The notes under the pieces were generated by a model. That model was not told the origin of the DNA. It did not search any database and saw only the letters and a list, made by a program, of their open reading frames with translations. From Bacteroidota bacterium (GTDB lineage: Bacteria; Bacteroidota; Bacteroidia; JABEUT01): a stretch of 46,472 nt of DNA. Of the stretch, positions 33,860-40,696 are shown one piece after another. Location: positions 1 through 46,472 of the forward strand of contig JABCZW010000016.1 in the NCBI GenBank assembly GCA_013289475.1, read 5' to 3'. Position numbers and translations under genes: made by a program. Numbering within the stretch: the first letter of the stretch is position 1; each line of letters starts with the position of its first letter.

Positions 33860-34606
33860 ATGAAAAAACTCTTATTTATACTTTTAGTTTTTCACTTTTC
33901 ACTGATCACTTTAAAAGCTCAGGTCGATACCGGTAAAAAGGTTGCGGGCTTTGTTACCCTGGGCTACGGCTTATGCCAGCCCGTAAGCAGTTTTGGTTCA
34001 ACAGCAAATAACCCTTCAAGCGGTTATGCCCAAACAGGTACAGCCAATAATCTTTCATTTGGCATAATGATAAACTCCATCAACTTTGGTTTTGCATTTA
34101 TGCGTAGCACAAGTAATAATAACTATAATGTAGATGCTTATACCAATAACTTACAAGCTAACCTTCCTTCATCCTCATATAAGGCTACAAGTGGTAAACA
34201 GCCTTATTTGGGTGGGTATATTTTTTACGGGATATACAAGGCATTTTATATAAGCCGTTTTACCTTTGATGCACGTGTTATGCTTGGCCCTTGTAGTGTT
34301 ATATTGCCAATTACCACCTATGGTGAGATATATAACGGGCTTCAATCTTCATATTACATTAATGCGGGCACTATATCGGCTACCGCTTATAGTGTGGGCC
34401 TGGCAGTGAGGTATTCTATAACTAAAGGCTTTTGTGCTTCGCTGGATGTAACTTACATATACACCCAGTTAAATTATTCTACTACCGAAAATTATGCCGA
34501 TAATAACGGGAATACCCAAACGTATCCTATAACGGGCAGCTTGCCGGTGTCGCTCCTAAATGTTTCGCTAAACCTGGGTTGGCAATTTGGCCGTAATTTG
34601 AAATAA
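33860..34606 (+). CDS. Outer-membrane beta-barrel-like protein
   Basis: Signal peptide MKKLLFILLVFHFSLITLKA, whose codons overlap a period-7 array. The mature 228 residues alternate polar and hydrophobic residues ('FVTLGYGLCQPVSSFG', 'QPYLGGYIFYGIYKAFYISR', 'SVGLAVRYSITKGFCASLDV') and end 'VSLNLGWQFGRNLK', consistent with a small 8-10-stranded outer-membrane barrel. It is related in layout to the minus-strand genes ending at 34818 and 38422, so the locus has three barrel paralogues. Function unknown. Confidence 0.7.
   Translation: MKKLLFILLVFHFSLITLKAQVDTGKKVAGFVTLGYGLCQPVSSFGSTANNPSSGYAQTGTANNLSFGIMINSINFGFAFMRSTSNNNYNVDAYTNNLQANLPSSSYKATSGKQPYLGGYIFYGIYKAFYISRFTFDARVMLGPCSVILPITTYGEIYNGLQSSYYINAGTISATAYSVGLAVRYSITKGFCASLDVTYIYTQLNYSTTENYADNNGNTQTYPITGSLPVSLLNVSLNLGWQFGRNLK
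33882..33916 (+). repeat. Period-7 array encoding part of a barrel-protein signal peptide
   Basis: TTTTAGT, TTTTCAC, TTTTCAC, TGATCAC, TTTAAAA encode LVFHFSLITLKA of the barrel protein's signal peptide. Confidence 0.7.
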
Positions 34607-34686
34607 TTAGGTAACTCATTAGTAATATTGGCTTTAGGCTAAAGAAATAAAGGAGGCATAGCTTTGTACAAGACAATCATCCTGAA

Positions 34687-34748
34687 TTCTCCCCAAACCT
34701 ACGCGCTTTATTTTGTCCTCTCTAAGTCAAGAGAGGATGGGGAGAGTT
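34687..34748. repeat. Dispersed hairpin element (TCCTCTCT...AGAGAGGA)
   Basis: An 8-bp perfect stem (34716-34723 / 34730-34737) extended by TTCTCCCC (34687-34694) against GGGGAGAG. It resembles G+A-rich dispersed hairpins common in Bacteroidota intergenic DNA. The rest of the 34607-34768 gap shows no gene. Confidence 0.5.
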
Positions 34749-34768
34749 TATTCTGCTACTGGCAAATA

Positions 34769-34798
34769 AAAAAGCCCCGCATTGCTGCAGGGCTTTTT
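34769..34798. terminator. Bidirectional intrinsic terminator
   Basis: AAAAAGCCC pairs with GGGCTTTTT around a 12-nt loop; it has A- and T-runs on both sides and lies between convergent genes. Confidence 0.85.
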
Positions 34799-34817
34799 AA
34801 AGAATAAAAACTAAATA

Positions 34818-35588
34818 CTACAAGTTAAATGCTATGCCAACACTTGCATTAACCATGCCAAGAGCCATAGTTTGCTTTAATGTTGTATTAGTTGTGCTTG
34901 AAGTAGTGCCAAAGAAAGTAGAAGATTGACCATAACCGGTATAGCTTAATGTTGAACCTAGGTAGTCAACATTAACGAGTAAGCCCATTTTATCATTAAA
35001 GTTATACTTTATACCAGCACCAAAGTTGTAACCAAATCCGCTTCCAGGGTTTCCTGTCCTTGTAAATGAAGCTTCAGCACCACCACTTTGACCATTGGTT
35101 TCAGTAATAACGGTTGCATTTGAAGTAACCAGGCCTACCAATACTCTGATGTTAAGCTTCAGTTTATCACCAAAACTCAAAACAGGGCCAACTAAATATT
35201 GACCGATGTAGTAATTATTAGCAGTAAAGGTTTCTGGTGATTTGATGTTATTTACAGTTTTATATGTAGCAACGTCAAATGAGTTCATATTACCACCTAT
35301 CATAACCTGGCCACCAATGTGGTCGGCAAACATGTAAGAAGCAGTAACATCAAAATGGAAACCTGTACTTGCAAATCCGTTTTGAACGTGTGTGCTGTCA
35401 TTCTGTGTTGATGAAGCTGTGTCGGTAGCTTTTGCTCCATAAGCACTCATAGGAAGTGCAGCGCCAACAGATAAGCCAATAGTAAGCTTGCTGTCGCCTC
35501 CGCCACCATGAGATAGTAGGTCTTTATCACCTGCCTTTAAAATAAATGCGGAACATACCGCAACTGCTAGTAAAATGTGTTTTTTCAT
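34818..35588 (-). CDS. Outer-membrane beta-barrel-like protein
   Basis: Signal peptide MKKHILLAVAVCSAFILKAG, then ~235 residues of alternating strands ('LTIGLSVGAALPMSAYGAKA', 'FHFDVTASYMFADHIGGQVM', 'GSGFGYNFGAGIKYNFNDKM'), ending 'NASVGIAFNL' with the aromatic/hydrophobic end typical of barrels. It is comparable to porin-like 'outer membrane beta-barrel' domain proteins and is one of three such genes here. A TATTTTTG -7-like box (35624-35631, minus strand) precedes it. Confidence 0.75.
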   Translation of the reverse strand: MKKHILLAVAVCSAFILKAGDKDLLSHGGGGDSKLTIGLSVGAALPMSAYGAKATDTASSTQNDSTHVQNGFASTGFHFDVTASYMFADHIGGQVMIGGNMNSFDVATYKTVNNIKSPETFTANNYYIGQYLVGPVLSFGDKLKLNIRVLVGLVTSNATVITETNGQSGGAEASFTRTGNPGSGFGYNFGAGIKYNFNDKMGLLVNVDYLGSTLSYTGYGQSSTFFGTTSSTTNTTLKQTMALGMVNASVGIAFNL

Positions 35589-35704
35589 TAGGTTAATTTG
35601 TTTTGAGGATTAGTTGTTAGTTACAAAAATAGCATAATTTTTATACTATGCTAACTAACATTATAATGTGATTTTAAGGGGGAAACGAAGTCGATTTATT
35701 GATT

Positions 35705-35712
35705 TATATTTG
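35705..35712 (+). promoter_or_regulatory. -7 promoter box before a 41-residue membrane peptide
   Basis: TATATTTG fits the Bacteroidota -7 consensus, 27 bp before the small ORF's ATG. No clear TTG was found at the usual distance. Confidence 0.35.
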
Positions 35713-35739
35713 CCATTCGGGCTATTAATGCCTTAACGT

Positions 35740-35865
35740 ATGTTTAAAGTTTTTAAAATTGTAGTTATCAGCCTTGCATCGCTGTTCATTGGCTCTACTA
35801 TACTAGGCGTGGTTGCGCTAATAGCATTTTGTATGTATAATTTCTTTAAAGGGTTGTTGCATTAG
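35740..35865 (+). CDS. Putative 41-residue single-pass membrane peptide
   Basis: A short frame encodes a basic N-terminus (MFKVFK), a ~25-residue hydrophobic helix (IVVISLASLFIGSTILGVVA) and a short tail ending FFKGLLH. A TATATTTG box lies upstream. Length and composition match small bacterial membrane proteins, but there is no family match I can name, and the following ~260 bp (35866-36128) appear empty. It could be a real small protein or a chance frame. Confidence 0.4.
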   Translation: MFKVFKIVVISLASLFIGSTILGVVALIAFCMYNFFKGLLH

Positions 35866-36128
35866 GGTAAGGCTATAAAAACTAAAAGGGGAAAGGACCC
35901 CATACCTCCCCCCATTCTAGAGCGCGGTTGCCATAAGTTTACACCCGACAAACCACAACATCAATACTATTTCAAAAATTTGCCTTTAAGCAGTAATTAA
36001 AACTTGACTGAACTTAATTTCATTTACAAAGTAACAATACAAGCATGGTTTAAAAGATGATTTAAGTCAGTTTTTGAAAATTCTTTTTCAATTAACTGCT
36101 TATTAGTCCTTAAATACAATGGGCAGTC

Positions 36129-36851
36129 TTACCCGATCTTTCTTTTGTTCATTACTTCTATTGCAGATCCCTCCGCCAGCATAACCGATAATGGTTTTGC
36201 GTTAGTTAACATAGCAAAATCCTTTCCATACTCTTTTTCGAAACTGCAATTAATATCATAATGTAATACCTTATGCATCCTCCATTCCGGATGCGTAACA
36301 TTATATTCAGTAGTAATACCTTTTTTGCCCTTTGTATAGCCCCAATAATGCTCGCAAATAAACTCTTCTTCCGATCTGCGTTTAGCAAAATGGCCAGTTT
36401 CATCTGCCGTTACAACTACCCAATTCCAGTCTGCTTTATGTTTCCACATATATTCAACCCCAAGTTTGTCAGGGGCAGGGCTCGACCATTGGTGCCGGGT
36501 GTCACAGGCCAGGTAGTTTTCGCCATAAATTTTGTTTGCTACCAGGGCAATAAGCTTTTTAGGTACTATTTCTTTAACAAAAACAACACCGCGTTTCCAA
36601 TTGCCTTCATGATTGTGGCGAACATAAAAACGCAGATTTATTTCTTCAAAAGTGCGGTGAAAAGGTACTAAAACGCCTTTAACCTTGGTGTTTTTGAATA
36701 AAAAGCCAACAAGGCTTATATAATGCTTGCCATTAAATGTATCTAATTCAGTATTGGGGGGCAGGTATTTGGTGAGTAAAGCAGGGTCGAATTCGTAATT
36801 CGCTAAAACCAAATTCCTCCACTCGGCACGTAAAAATATGGAAGCGCTCAT
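36129..36851 (-). CDS. DUF2071 (YqjF-like) family protein
   Basis: The 240-residue protein starts 'FLRAEWRNLVLANYEFDPAL' and 'LLTKYLPPNTELDTFNGKHY', followed by 'EEINLRFYVRHNHEGNWKRG', 'RHQWSSPAPDKLGVEYMWK' and 'FICEHYWGYTKGKKGITTEY', which fits the DUF2071/YqjF family (acetoacetate-decarboxylase-like fold). It is cytoplasmic, its biochemical role is unknown, and it is a single gene with empty flanks (36852-36987 shows nothing). Confidence 0.85.
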   Translation of the reverse strand: MSASIFLRAEWRNLVLANYEFDPALLTKYLPPNTELDTFNGKHYISLVGFLFKNTKVKGVLVPFHRTFEEINLRFYVRHNHEGNWKRGVVFVKEIVPKKLIALVANKIYGENYLACDTRHQWSSPAPDKLGVEYMWKHKADWNWVVVTADETGHFAKRRSEEEFICEHYWGYTKGKKGITTEYNVTHPEWRMHKVLHYDINCSFEKEYGKDFAMLTNAKPLSVMLAEGSAIEVMNKRKIG

Positions 36852-36987
36852 ACTTAGTAATAAATACTATACAATAGGGTTTTTAATGCAAGTAGCAAAG
36901 TTCGGAATTATTCCGCTATACTACATTAAAAATAGGTTAAACTTATGGTTGTAATTGAGGTTCAGCTACTAATCGCGGCCTTATTCC

Positions 36988-37464
36988 TCACTCATCATTG
37001 TTTATCTGAAGGTCGTAAAGTTTATTGGTATCAAGGTCGTACTTAACATTCCAATAGCTCGATCCTCCTCCCTGTACCATTATCATTTGCTTGAGCCAGT
37101 TTTTTATGTATTTGTCATCATCCCAAAACATATTAATAAGCAATATTTTATGGCCATCTTTGTTTGTATATCCAAAGTACTGACGTTTATACTTTTTTAT
37201 ATGACGATACATATCCGGCAGCTTTTTGGTTGTATCCCTCTGCAGAAGCATTTGCTCTAAAAGAGCATGTTCCGCCTTATCAATATCAGGAAAACCGGGG
37301 GTAAATCGTTTGCCAATAACATTATCGGCAATATATCCCATCGGAAATATGGCGCAATCATATGTTTCGGTTTTATAGTGCCACGCCGAAGTTGAGTCTT
37401 TCATCTGTGCAAACAGCACTGCTGATGTAAGTATGAAAGCAAACGAAAGTAAAAATTTCTTCAT
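36988..37464 (-). CDS. Hypothetical secreted protein (158 aa)
   Basis: The start at 37464 (MKKFLLSFAFILTSAVLFAQ) gives a clean signal peptide; the open frame to 37509 adds 15 residues before it. The body has 'KTETYDCAIFPMGYIADNVI', 'YRHIKKYKRQYFGYTNKDGH' and 'KILLINMFWDDDKYIKNWLK' and ends 'YDLDTNKLYDLQINNDE'. It is a soluble secreted or periplasmic domain of unknown family; a TATTTTTG box (minus strand, 37507-37514) lies upstream. Confidence 0.6.
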   Translation of the reverse strand: MKKFLLSFAFILTSAVLFAQMKDSTSAWHYKTETYDCAIFPMGYIADNVIGKRFTPGFPDIDKAEHALLEQMLLQRDTTKKLPDMYRHIKKYKRQYFGYTNKDGHKILLINMFWDDDKYIKNWLKQMIMVQGGGSSYWNVKYDLDTNKLYDLQINNDE

Positions 37465-37558
37465 GTCTGTATCGTAAAAAATTGCTTTACTATGAGTTTC
37501 GTTTAACAAAAATATAATTTGTTTGCAATAAATGCATTATGAAATGATAATTAGCTTG

Positions 37559-38386
37559 TTACTCCCCCTCTTTTTCGAAAACCACCTCAAAATTGTGCCA
37601 TGTTCTTACATATGTATTACCAATGCGTGCCGGTTTCCATTTTGGGTACTTTTTAAGGTATTTAAGTGCCAGTTGCCAAAGTTCTTTTCCGCAACCATCA
37701 TATACCCAGCTGTATTTTAATGTATCATCATAATAAAGGGCCCCTTCCGACATAAATGTTTTAAGCCTATACCCGGTAACCGTTCCATCGGCTTCTATCA
37801 ATACATTAGCCAGCATATATGGGTTTGCCTGCTGACTGCTCAGTTTTTTGAACTTAGCGTATAATAGTGTGTCGCACTTAATATGAAAAAATTCCCCGTT
37901 CAGGTTCTTGTAAATGCTTTCGTCGGGTACTGCAGCAGGCACATTGCAGTATTTTTCGTCTATGGTATCGGTTGCAATGTGGCTCCAAAAACAACTATCC
38001 GCACTTTTGGCAAGTTTTATCTTAACCGAATCTCCCAACTTAATCTTCAATGCCGAATCGATAGCTGCAATATAACAACGCATTGGGTTAAAGCCACCAT
38101 AGCCAAGCCTGTCCTCGGGTAAATAGAAATAAGTGAGGTGATAATGTTTACATAGCCACGGCATATATTTTTTATAGCGTGGCTCCATGAGTCCTGTTTC
38201 AATAAAATTAAGCCTGCTTGCTTTAATATCCTTTACGGCGCGTTTGTGTTCAAGCGAACAGAATATATCCACATCATAACCTCCGGTATAAGCAGTATCG
38301 TACGCGGGCATGGTAATAATACTGTCCTTTTGGGCATGTGTTGCAAAGGCGGGCAGCAAAAACAATATAAATAACAGTTTACGCAT
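37559..38386 (-). CDS. Secreted protein with degenerate TonB_C-like C-terminus
   Basis: The start at 38386 (MRKLLFILFLLPAFATHAQ) follows TATCTTTG (minus strand, 38392-38399) by only 5 bp, so the mRNA is nearly leaderless. After a signal peptide comes an unrecognised ~175-residue part ('YDVDIFCSLEHKRAVKDIKA', 'YFYLPEDRLGYGGFNPMRCY'). The C-terminal ~80 residues resemble TonB_C: 'ANVLIEADGTVTGYRLKTFM', 'LALKYLKKYPKWKPARIGNT', 'TWHNFEVVFEKEGE'. A TonB-related periplasmic role is possible but weak. Confidence 0.6.
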   Translation of the reverse strand: MRKLLFILFLLPAFATHAQKDSIITMPAYDTAYTGGYDVDIFCSLEHKRAVKDIKASRLNFIETGLMEPRYKKYMPWLCKHYHLTYFYLPEDRLGYGGFNPMRCYIAAIDSALKIKLGDSVKIKLAKSADSCFWSHIATDTIDEKYCNVPAAVPDESIYKNLNGEFFHIKCDTLLYAKFKKLSSQQANPYMLANVLIEADGTVTGYRLKTFMSEGALYYDDTLKYSWVYDGCGKELWQLALKYLKKYPKWKPARIGNTYVRTWHNFEVVFEKEGE

Positions 38387-38421
38387 AAATGCAAAGATAC
38401 AGGATGCAGGCTTTTGTACTA

Positions 38422-39207
38422 TCAATAAGCAATGTTTGCTTTTATGTTACCAAAGCTATAGGCCAGTGATGCGGTAAAGTTTACATAGGCCATGCTTGAA
38501 TGGGCAACAAAACTTTTTGTTTCATTTGTTCCGTTTATAGTATTAGTAGTAGTAAGGTTTAAGGGAAGCGCTGCAAAAATTAGATCACTATAAGCCATAA
38601 GAGCCAAATGTTTCGAGAATTTATAGCCAAGGCCTATGCCGGGGCTTATTGCAAACGCAACTGTTGTTGCCGAAGATACTGAAGAAGTATAGGTTTGATA
38701 GGTATTGAAATTGGGGGCCTGAGCTATTTTGCCTGAATAGCTTATAGCCGGTACACTTGCAAGCAGCGGGCCAACCATTATCCTTAATTCAACGGCTTCG
38801 CGAGTTGTGCGTTGGGGTAGTTTTAAATTTAACCCTGAAAGCAGGTAATAAATACTGTAACGCCCTGCACTGCCACTTGTATATGTAGTAAGTTTATTGG
38901 TGTCGGAATTTGCTGCAGCATAAGCACCCACATTAAAGCCAGGGTTGCTGTAGCCTATCATTACCGGTATACCCCAATAGGCTTCTTTAAATGCCAGTAA
39001 GCCCGATATGTTTATAGTGATGCCCGTTGTGCCAAAGAATGGCTGTATGTTATTGTCACTGGTAGAAGTAAGGTTTGTGCCATAACCAACATTTACCGCA
39101 ATAAACGAATACATATAATGAGGCTTGCCTGTATCGGCCTGGCTGTATGCATCAATTGCAGTAGTAAGTGTAATAAGTAATAATGAATACCGGAGTATTT
39201 TAAGCAT
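38422..39207 (-). CDS. Outer-membrane beta-barrel-like protein
   Basis: Signal peptide MLKILRYSLLLITLTTAIDA, then ~235 residues with barrel-type alternation: 'YMYSFIAVNVGYGTNLTSTS', 'PFFGTTGITINISGLLAFKE', 'FAISPGIGLGYKFSKHLALM', 'AYVNFTASLAYSFGNIKANI'. It is the third barrel-like gene of the locus. A -7-like TATTTTTG lies at 39215-39222 on the minus strand. It probably forms a small outer-membrane barrel; substrate unknown. Confidence 0.7.
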   Translation of the reverse strand: MLKILRYSLLLITLTTAIDAYSQADTGKPHYMYSFIAVNVGYGTNLTSTSDNNIQPFFGTTGITINISGLLAFKEAYWGIPVMIGYSNPGFNVGAYAAANSDTNKLTTYTSGSAGRYSIYYLLSGLNLKLPQRTTREAVELRIMVGPLLASVPAISYSGKIAQAPNFNTYQTYTSSVSSATTVAFAISPGIGLGYKFSKHLALMAYSDLIFAALPLNLTTTNTINGTNETKSFVAHSSMAYVNFTASLAYSFGNIKANIAY

Positions 39208-39349
39208 GTAGTATCAAAAATATGCTGGATAAAGATAGTGGATATTTGCTCCCAATTTCGGGCTGCAATTATAGGATATGTTTTTATGAAATAATGTTAA
39301 AAAAGTCGAAAAATTTAACGCTGTTGATAAATAAACAGGTAGCAAACTA

Positions 39350-39381
39350 TTGACAAAGGGGTATCATTTGTTCTACTTTAG
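39350..39381 (+). promoter_or_regulatory. Promoter of the putative structured RNA
   Basis: TTG (39350-39352), 21-bp spacer, TACTTTAG (39374-39381), one mismatch from TAnnTTTG. It would start a transcript near 39388. Confidence 0.45.
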
Positions 39382-39387
39382 CCTAAG

Positions 39388-39635
39388 ATATTTTCAGGGT
39401 AGCTACGAAAATATAAACTAAGTTCTAACCAATAAACATACCCGGGGCAAAGGCAACGGGAAGCTAAATTGAGAGAAGCCCGACGGGGTAACTCAGAAAC
39501 AGAGCGGGCTTAAACTTGTTATTTATGTGACAAGTTATTCATCTGCAGGGCCCCGAACGTAATAAATACGTGCAGATGGGAAACAAAATTATAAAACAAC
39601 TAGGGCTGCCCTGTAAGGCGGCCCTTATTCTTTTA
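39388..39635 (+). ncRNA. Unidentified structured RNA with terminal hairpin
   Basis: No reading frame runs through this ~250-bp stretch, which is richer in G+C than its flanks and packed with complementary segments: ATATTTTC/GAAAATAT (39389-39417), AAGCCCG/CGGGCTT (39476-39482 with 39505-39511) enclosing CTC/GAG, AACTTGT/ACAAGTT (39513-39519 with 39530-39536), and ATCTGCA/TGCAGAT (39541-39547 with 39571-39577) enclosing CGTA/TACG. CGGGGC (39443-39448) can pair with GCCCCG (39550-39555), and GGGTA in the first loop with TACCC, suggesting pseudoknots. An intrinsic terminator ends it. I do not recognise RNase P, tmRNA, SRP or 6S signatures. It could be an sRNA, a ribozyme-like RNA or a riboswitch remnant. 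Confidence 0.55.
39602..39634 (+). terminator. Intrinsic terminator of the structured RNA
   Basis: AGGGCTGCC / GGCGGCCCT (one T-G pair) around CTGTAA, followed by TATTCTTTT. Confidence 0.82.
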
Positions 39636-39738
39636 CCGACATCGCCCTGGTTTTTCCGGCTTTAACCCCATAAAAGGTACTTAATCTATCTTTGCCAATA
39701 CCTGTGCGGTATTTGCTTCTTTTTCTTGGTGAAGTAAA

Positions 39739-39765
39739 TGTCGGAAATTGTGTGTTTTGTGTCGG
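39739..39765 (-). promoter_or_regulatory. Direct-repeat operator (CCGACA, 21-bp spacing), inverted copy
   Basis: On the minus strand CCGACAC occurs at 39759-39765 and CCGACA at 39739-39744, 21 bp apart, with the same AAATACTTTTTT flank as upstream of the YwqK-like cluster (24755-24782). A single diverged CCGACA lies at 39636-39641. The 39640-40030 stretch holds no convincing gene. Confidence 0.5.
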
Positions 39766-40011
39766 AAAAAAGTATTTTTTACTTCTTTTTTGAAAAAGTG
39801 CTTCCTGTTTTTTTATATGGTCAAATAAGCCAAAGAACAGATTCCGCTTTACAGCGGTTAATACTAAATGTCTCTTACAAATTTACTGCTCAAAGTTGCT
39901 GCATTCAATGAAATGAGAATGGAATTTTTAACAACTCGAACGTCTTTTGCTGTAGATGTATTCACGCGCTTTGAGTCGGTATAGCTTTGTTATTAAGCAT
40001 CTTCTCGACCT

Positions 40012-40067
40012 GTTGAAAACTTATTAGTTAAAATGTTTACTACTAATAAATAAAATGTTTATTTTTG
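40012..40067 (+). promoter_or_regulatory. Shared promoter element P1 in front of the connector-fusion gene
   Basis: ATGTTTA repeats (40033-40039, 40055-40061; 22 bp apart) and TATTTTTG (40060-40067), with TTGAAAA upstream, match the element before the prohead protease word for word. Confidence 0.65.
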
Positions 40068-40068
40068 C

Positions 40069-40110
40069 ATTATCATTTTACCATTCACCATTTAAAATTC
40101 ACAATTAGCA
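40069..40110 (+). repeat. Period-7 array forming the leader of the connector-fusion gene
   Basis: ATTATCA, TTTTACC, ATTCACC, ATTTAAA, ATTCACA, ATTAGCA end 2 bp before the ATG at 40113. They would encode the spurious N-terminal extension seen if translation began at 40065. Confidence 0.72.
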
Positions 40111-40112
40111 AA

Positions 40113-40634
40113 ATGGCACTCACAGAAATAAAAATAGTAACACCTCCGGCAGTTGAGTTGGCTCTTGCAACCGTAAAAGGCTTTCTGCGCATTGATTTTA
40201 CCGATGACGACTCGCTTCTCACCACCCTCATCCAATCAAGTCGCGAAAGAGCAGAGCAATATTGTAACACCGGAAGCATAACAGGGCAAAAAGGAAAAAG
40301 TGATAGGGAAGAAGCCCTGAATTGGAGCACTCTCTGGGCTCAAAGCTCACGTGCAGGATTGTCCTATTCCGATTTTTGGAAGATGACACCTAATGAATGG
40401 TCGGCTTGGATGGATGGTTTTATGTTGCGTGAAGAGGATGAGTGGAGGAGGTTAAGGGTTATTTATGCGTTGATATATAATACCCATGTAGATAGGCACC
40501 ACCAAATGAAACCGGAAGAATTAATGCCCTTGCAGAGTGATTTGAAGAATGAAACCGGTAACGGAAGTAAACTTGTTCGTTACCTTACTGAAGCCGAACG
40601 CAATGTATTGAAACAGAGGTATAAGCTCAAGTAA
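40113..40634 (+). CDS. Chimeric phage protein: gp6-like head-tail connector N-terminus joined to tail-chaperone-like C-terminus
   Basis: I choose 40113 (MALTEIKIVTPPAVELALAT) because the upstream ATG at 40065 only reads the period-7 leader. Residues 1-53 ('ALATVKGFLRIDFTDDDSLL', 'IQSSRERAEQYCNT') are the start of a gp6-like head-tail connector, which usually runs to ~95-110 residues. After a Gly/Ser/Lys-rich joint the sequence changes to 'FWKMTPNEWSAWMDGFMLRE', 'EDEWRRLRVIYALIYNTHVD' and 'LTEAERNVLKQRYKLK', a Trp-rich pattern like small tail-assembly-chaperone proteins encoded before the tape measure. A deletion joining two genes of a phage head-tail interval would explain it. The tail-chaperone half is a pattern-level call. 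Confidence 0.6.
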   Translation: MALTEIKIVTPPAVELALATVKGFLRIDFTDDDSLLTTLIQSSRERAEQYCNTGSITGQKGKSDREEALNWSTLWAQSSRAGLSYSDFWKMTPNEWSAWMDGFMLREEDEWRRLRVIYALIYNTHVDRHHQMKPEELMPLQSDLKNETGNGSKLVRYLTEAERNVLKQRYKLK

Positions 40635-40636
40635 GT

Positions 40637-40668
40637 TTTGTTGGTTTAAATGTTTTGTTTTATTTTTG
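40637..40668 (+). promoter_or_regulatory. Promoter of the duplicated-domain secreted protein
   Basis: TTTG (40637-40640), 20-bp spacer, TATTTTTG (40661-40668), 28 bp before the ATG. It overlaps the end of the connector-fusion gene. Confidence 0.55.
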
Positions 40669-40696
40669 ATATAGATTGTAAAACCCAATTTACTCA

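Noticed and set aside
35866..36128. A gene or regulatory element in this gap
   Set aside because: No frame, hairpin or promoter of note was seen.
39388..39635. Identification of the structured RNA as RNase P RNA, tmRNA, SRP RNA, 6S RNA or a retron ncRNA
   Set aside because: The conserved signatures (such as GAGGAAAGTCC for RNase P or a tag frame for tmRNA) are missing, and there is no reverse transcriptase gene nearby.
39868..39984. A 38-residue open frame (MSLTNLLLKVAAFNEMRM...)
   Set aside because: No promoter at a sensible distance, no signal or domain, and length within chance expectation; kept only as a possibility.
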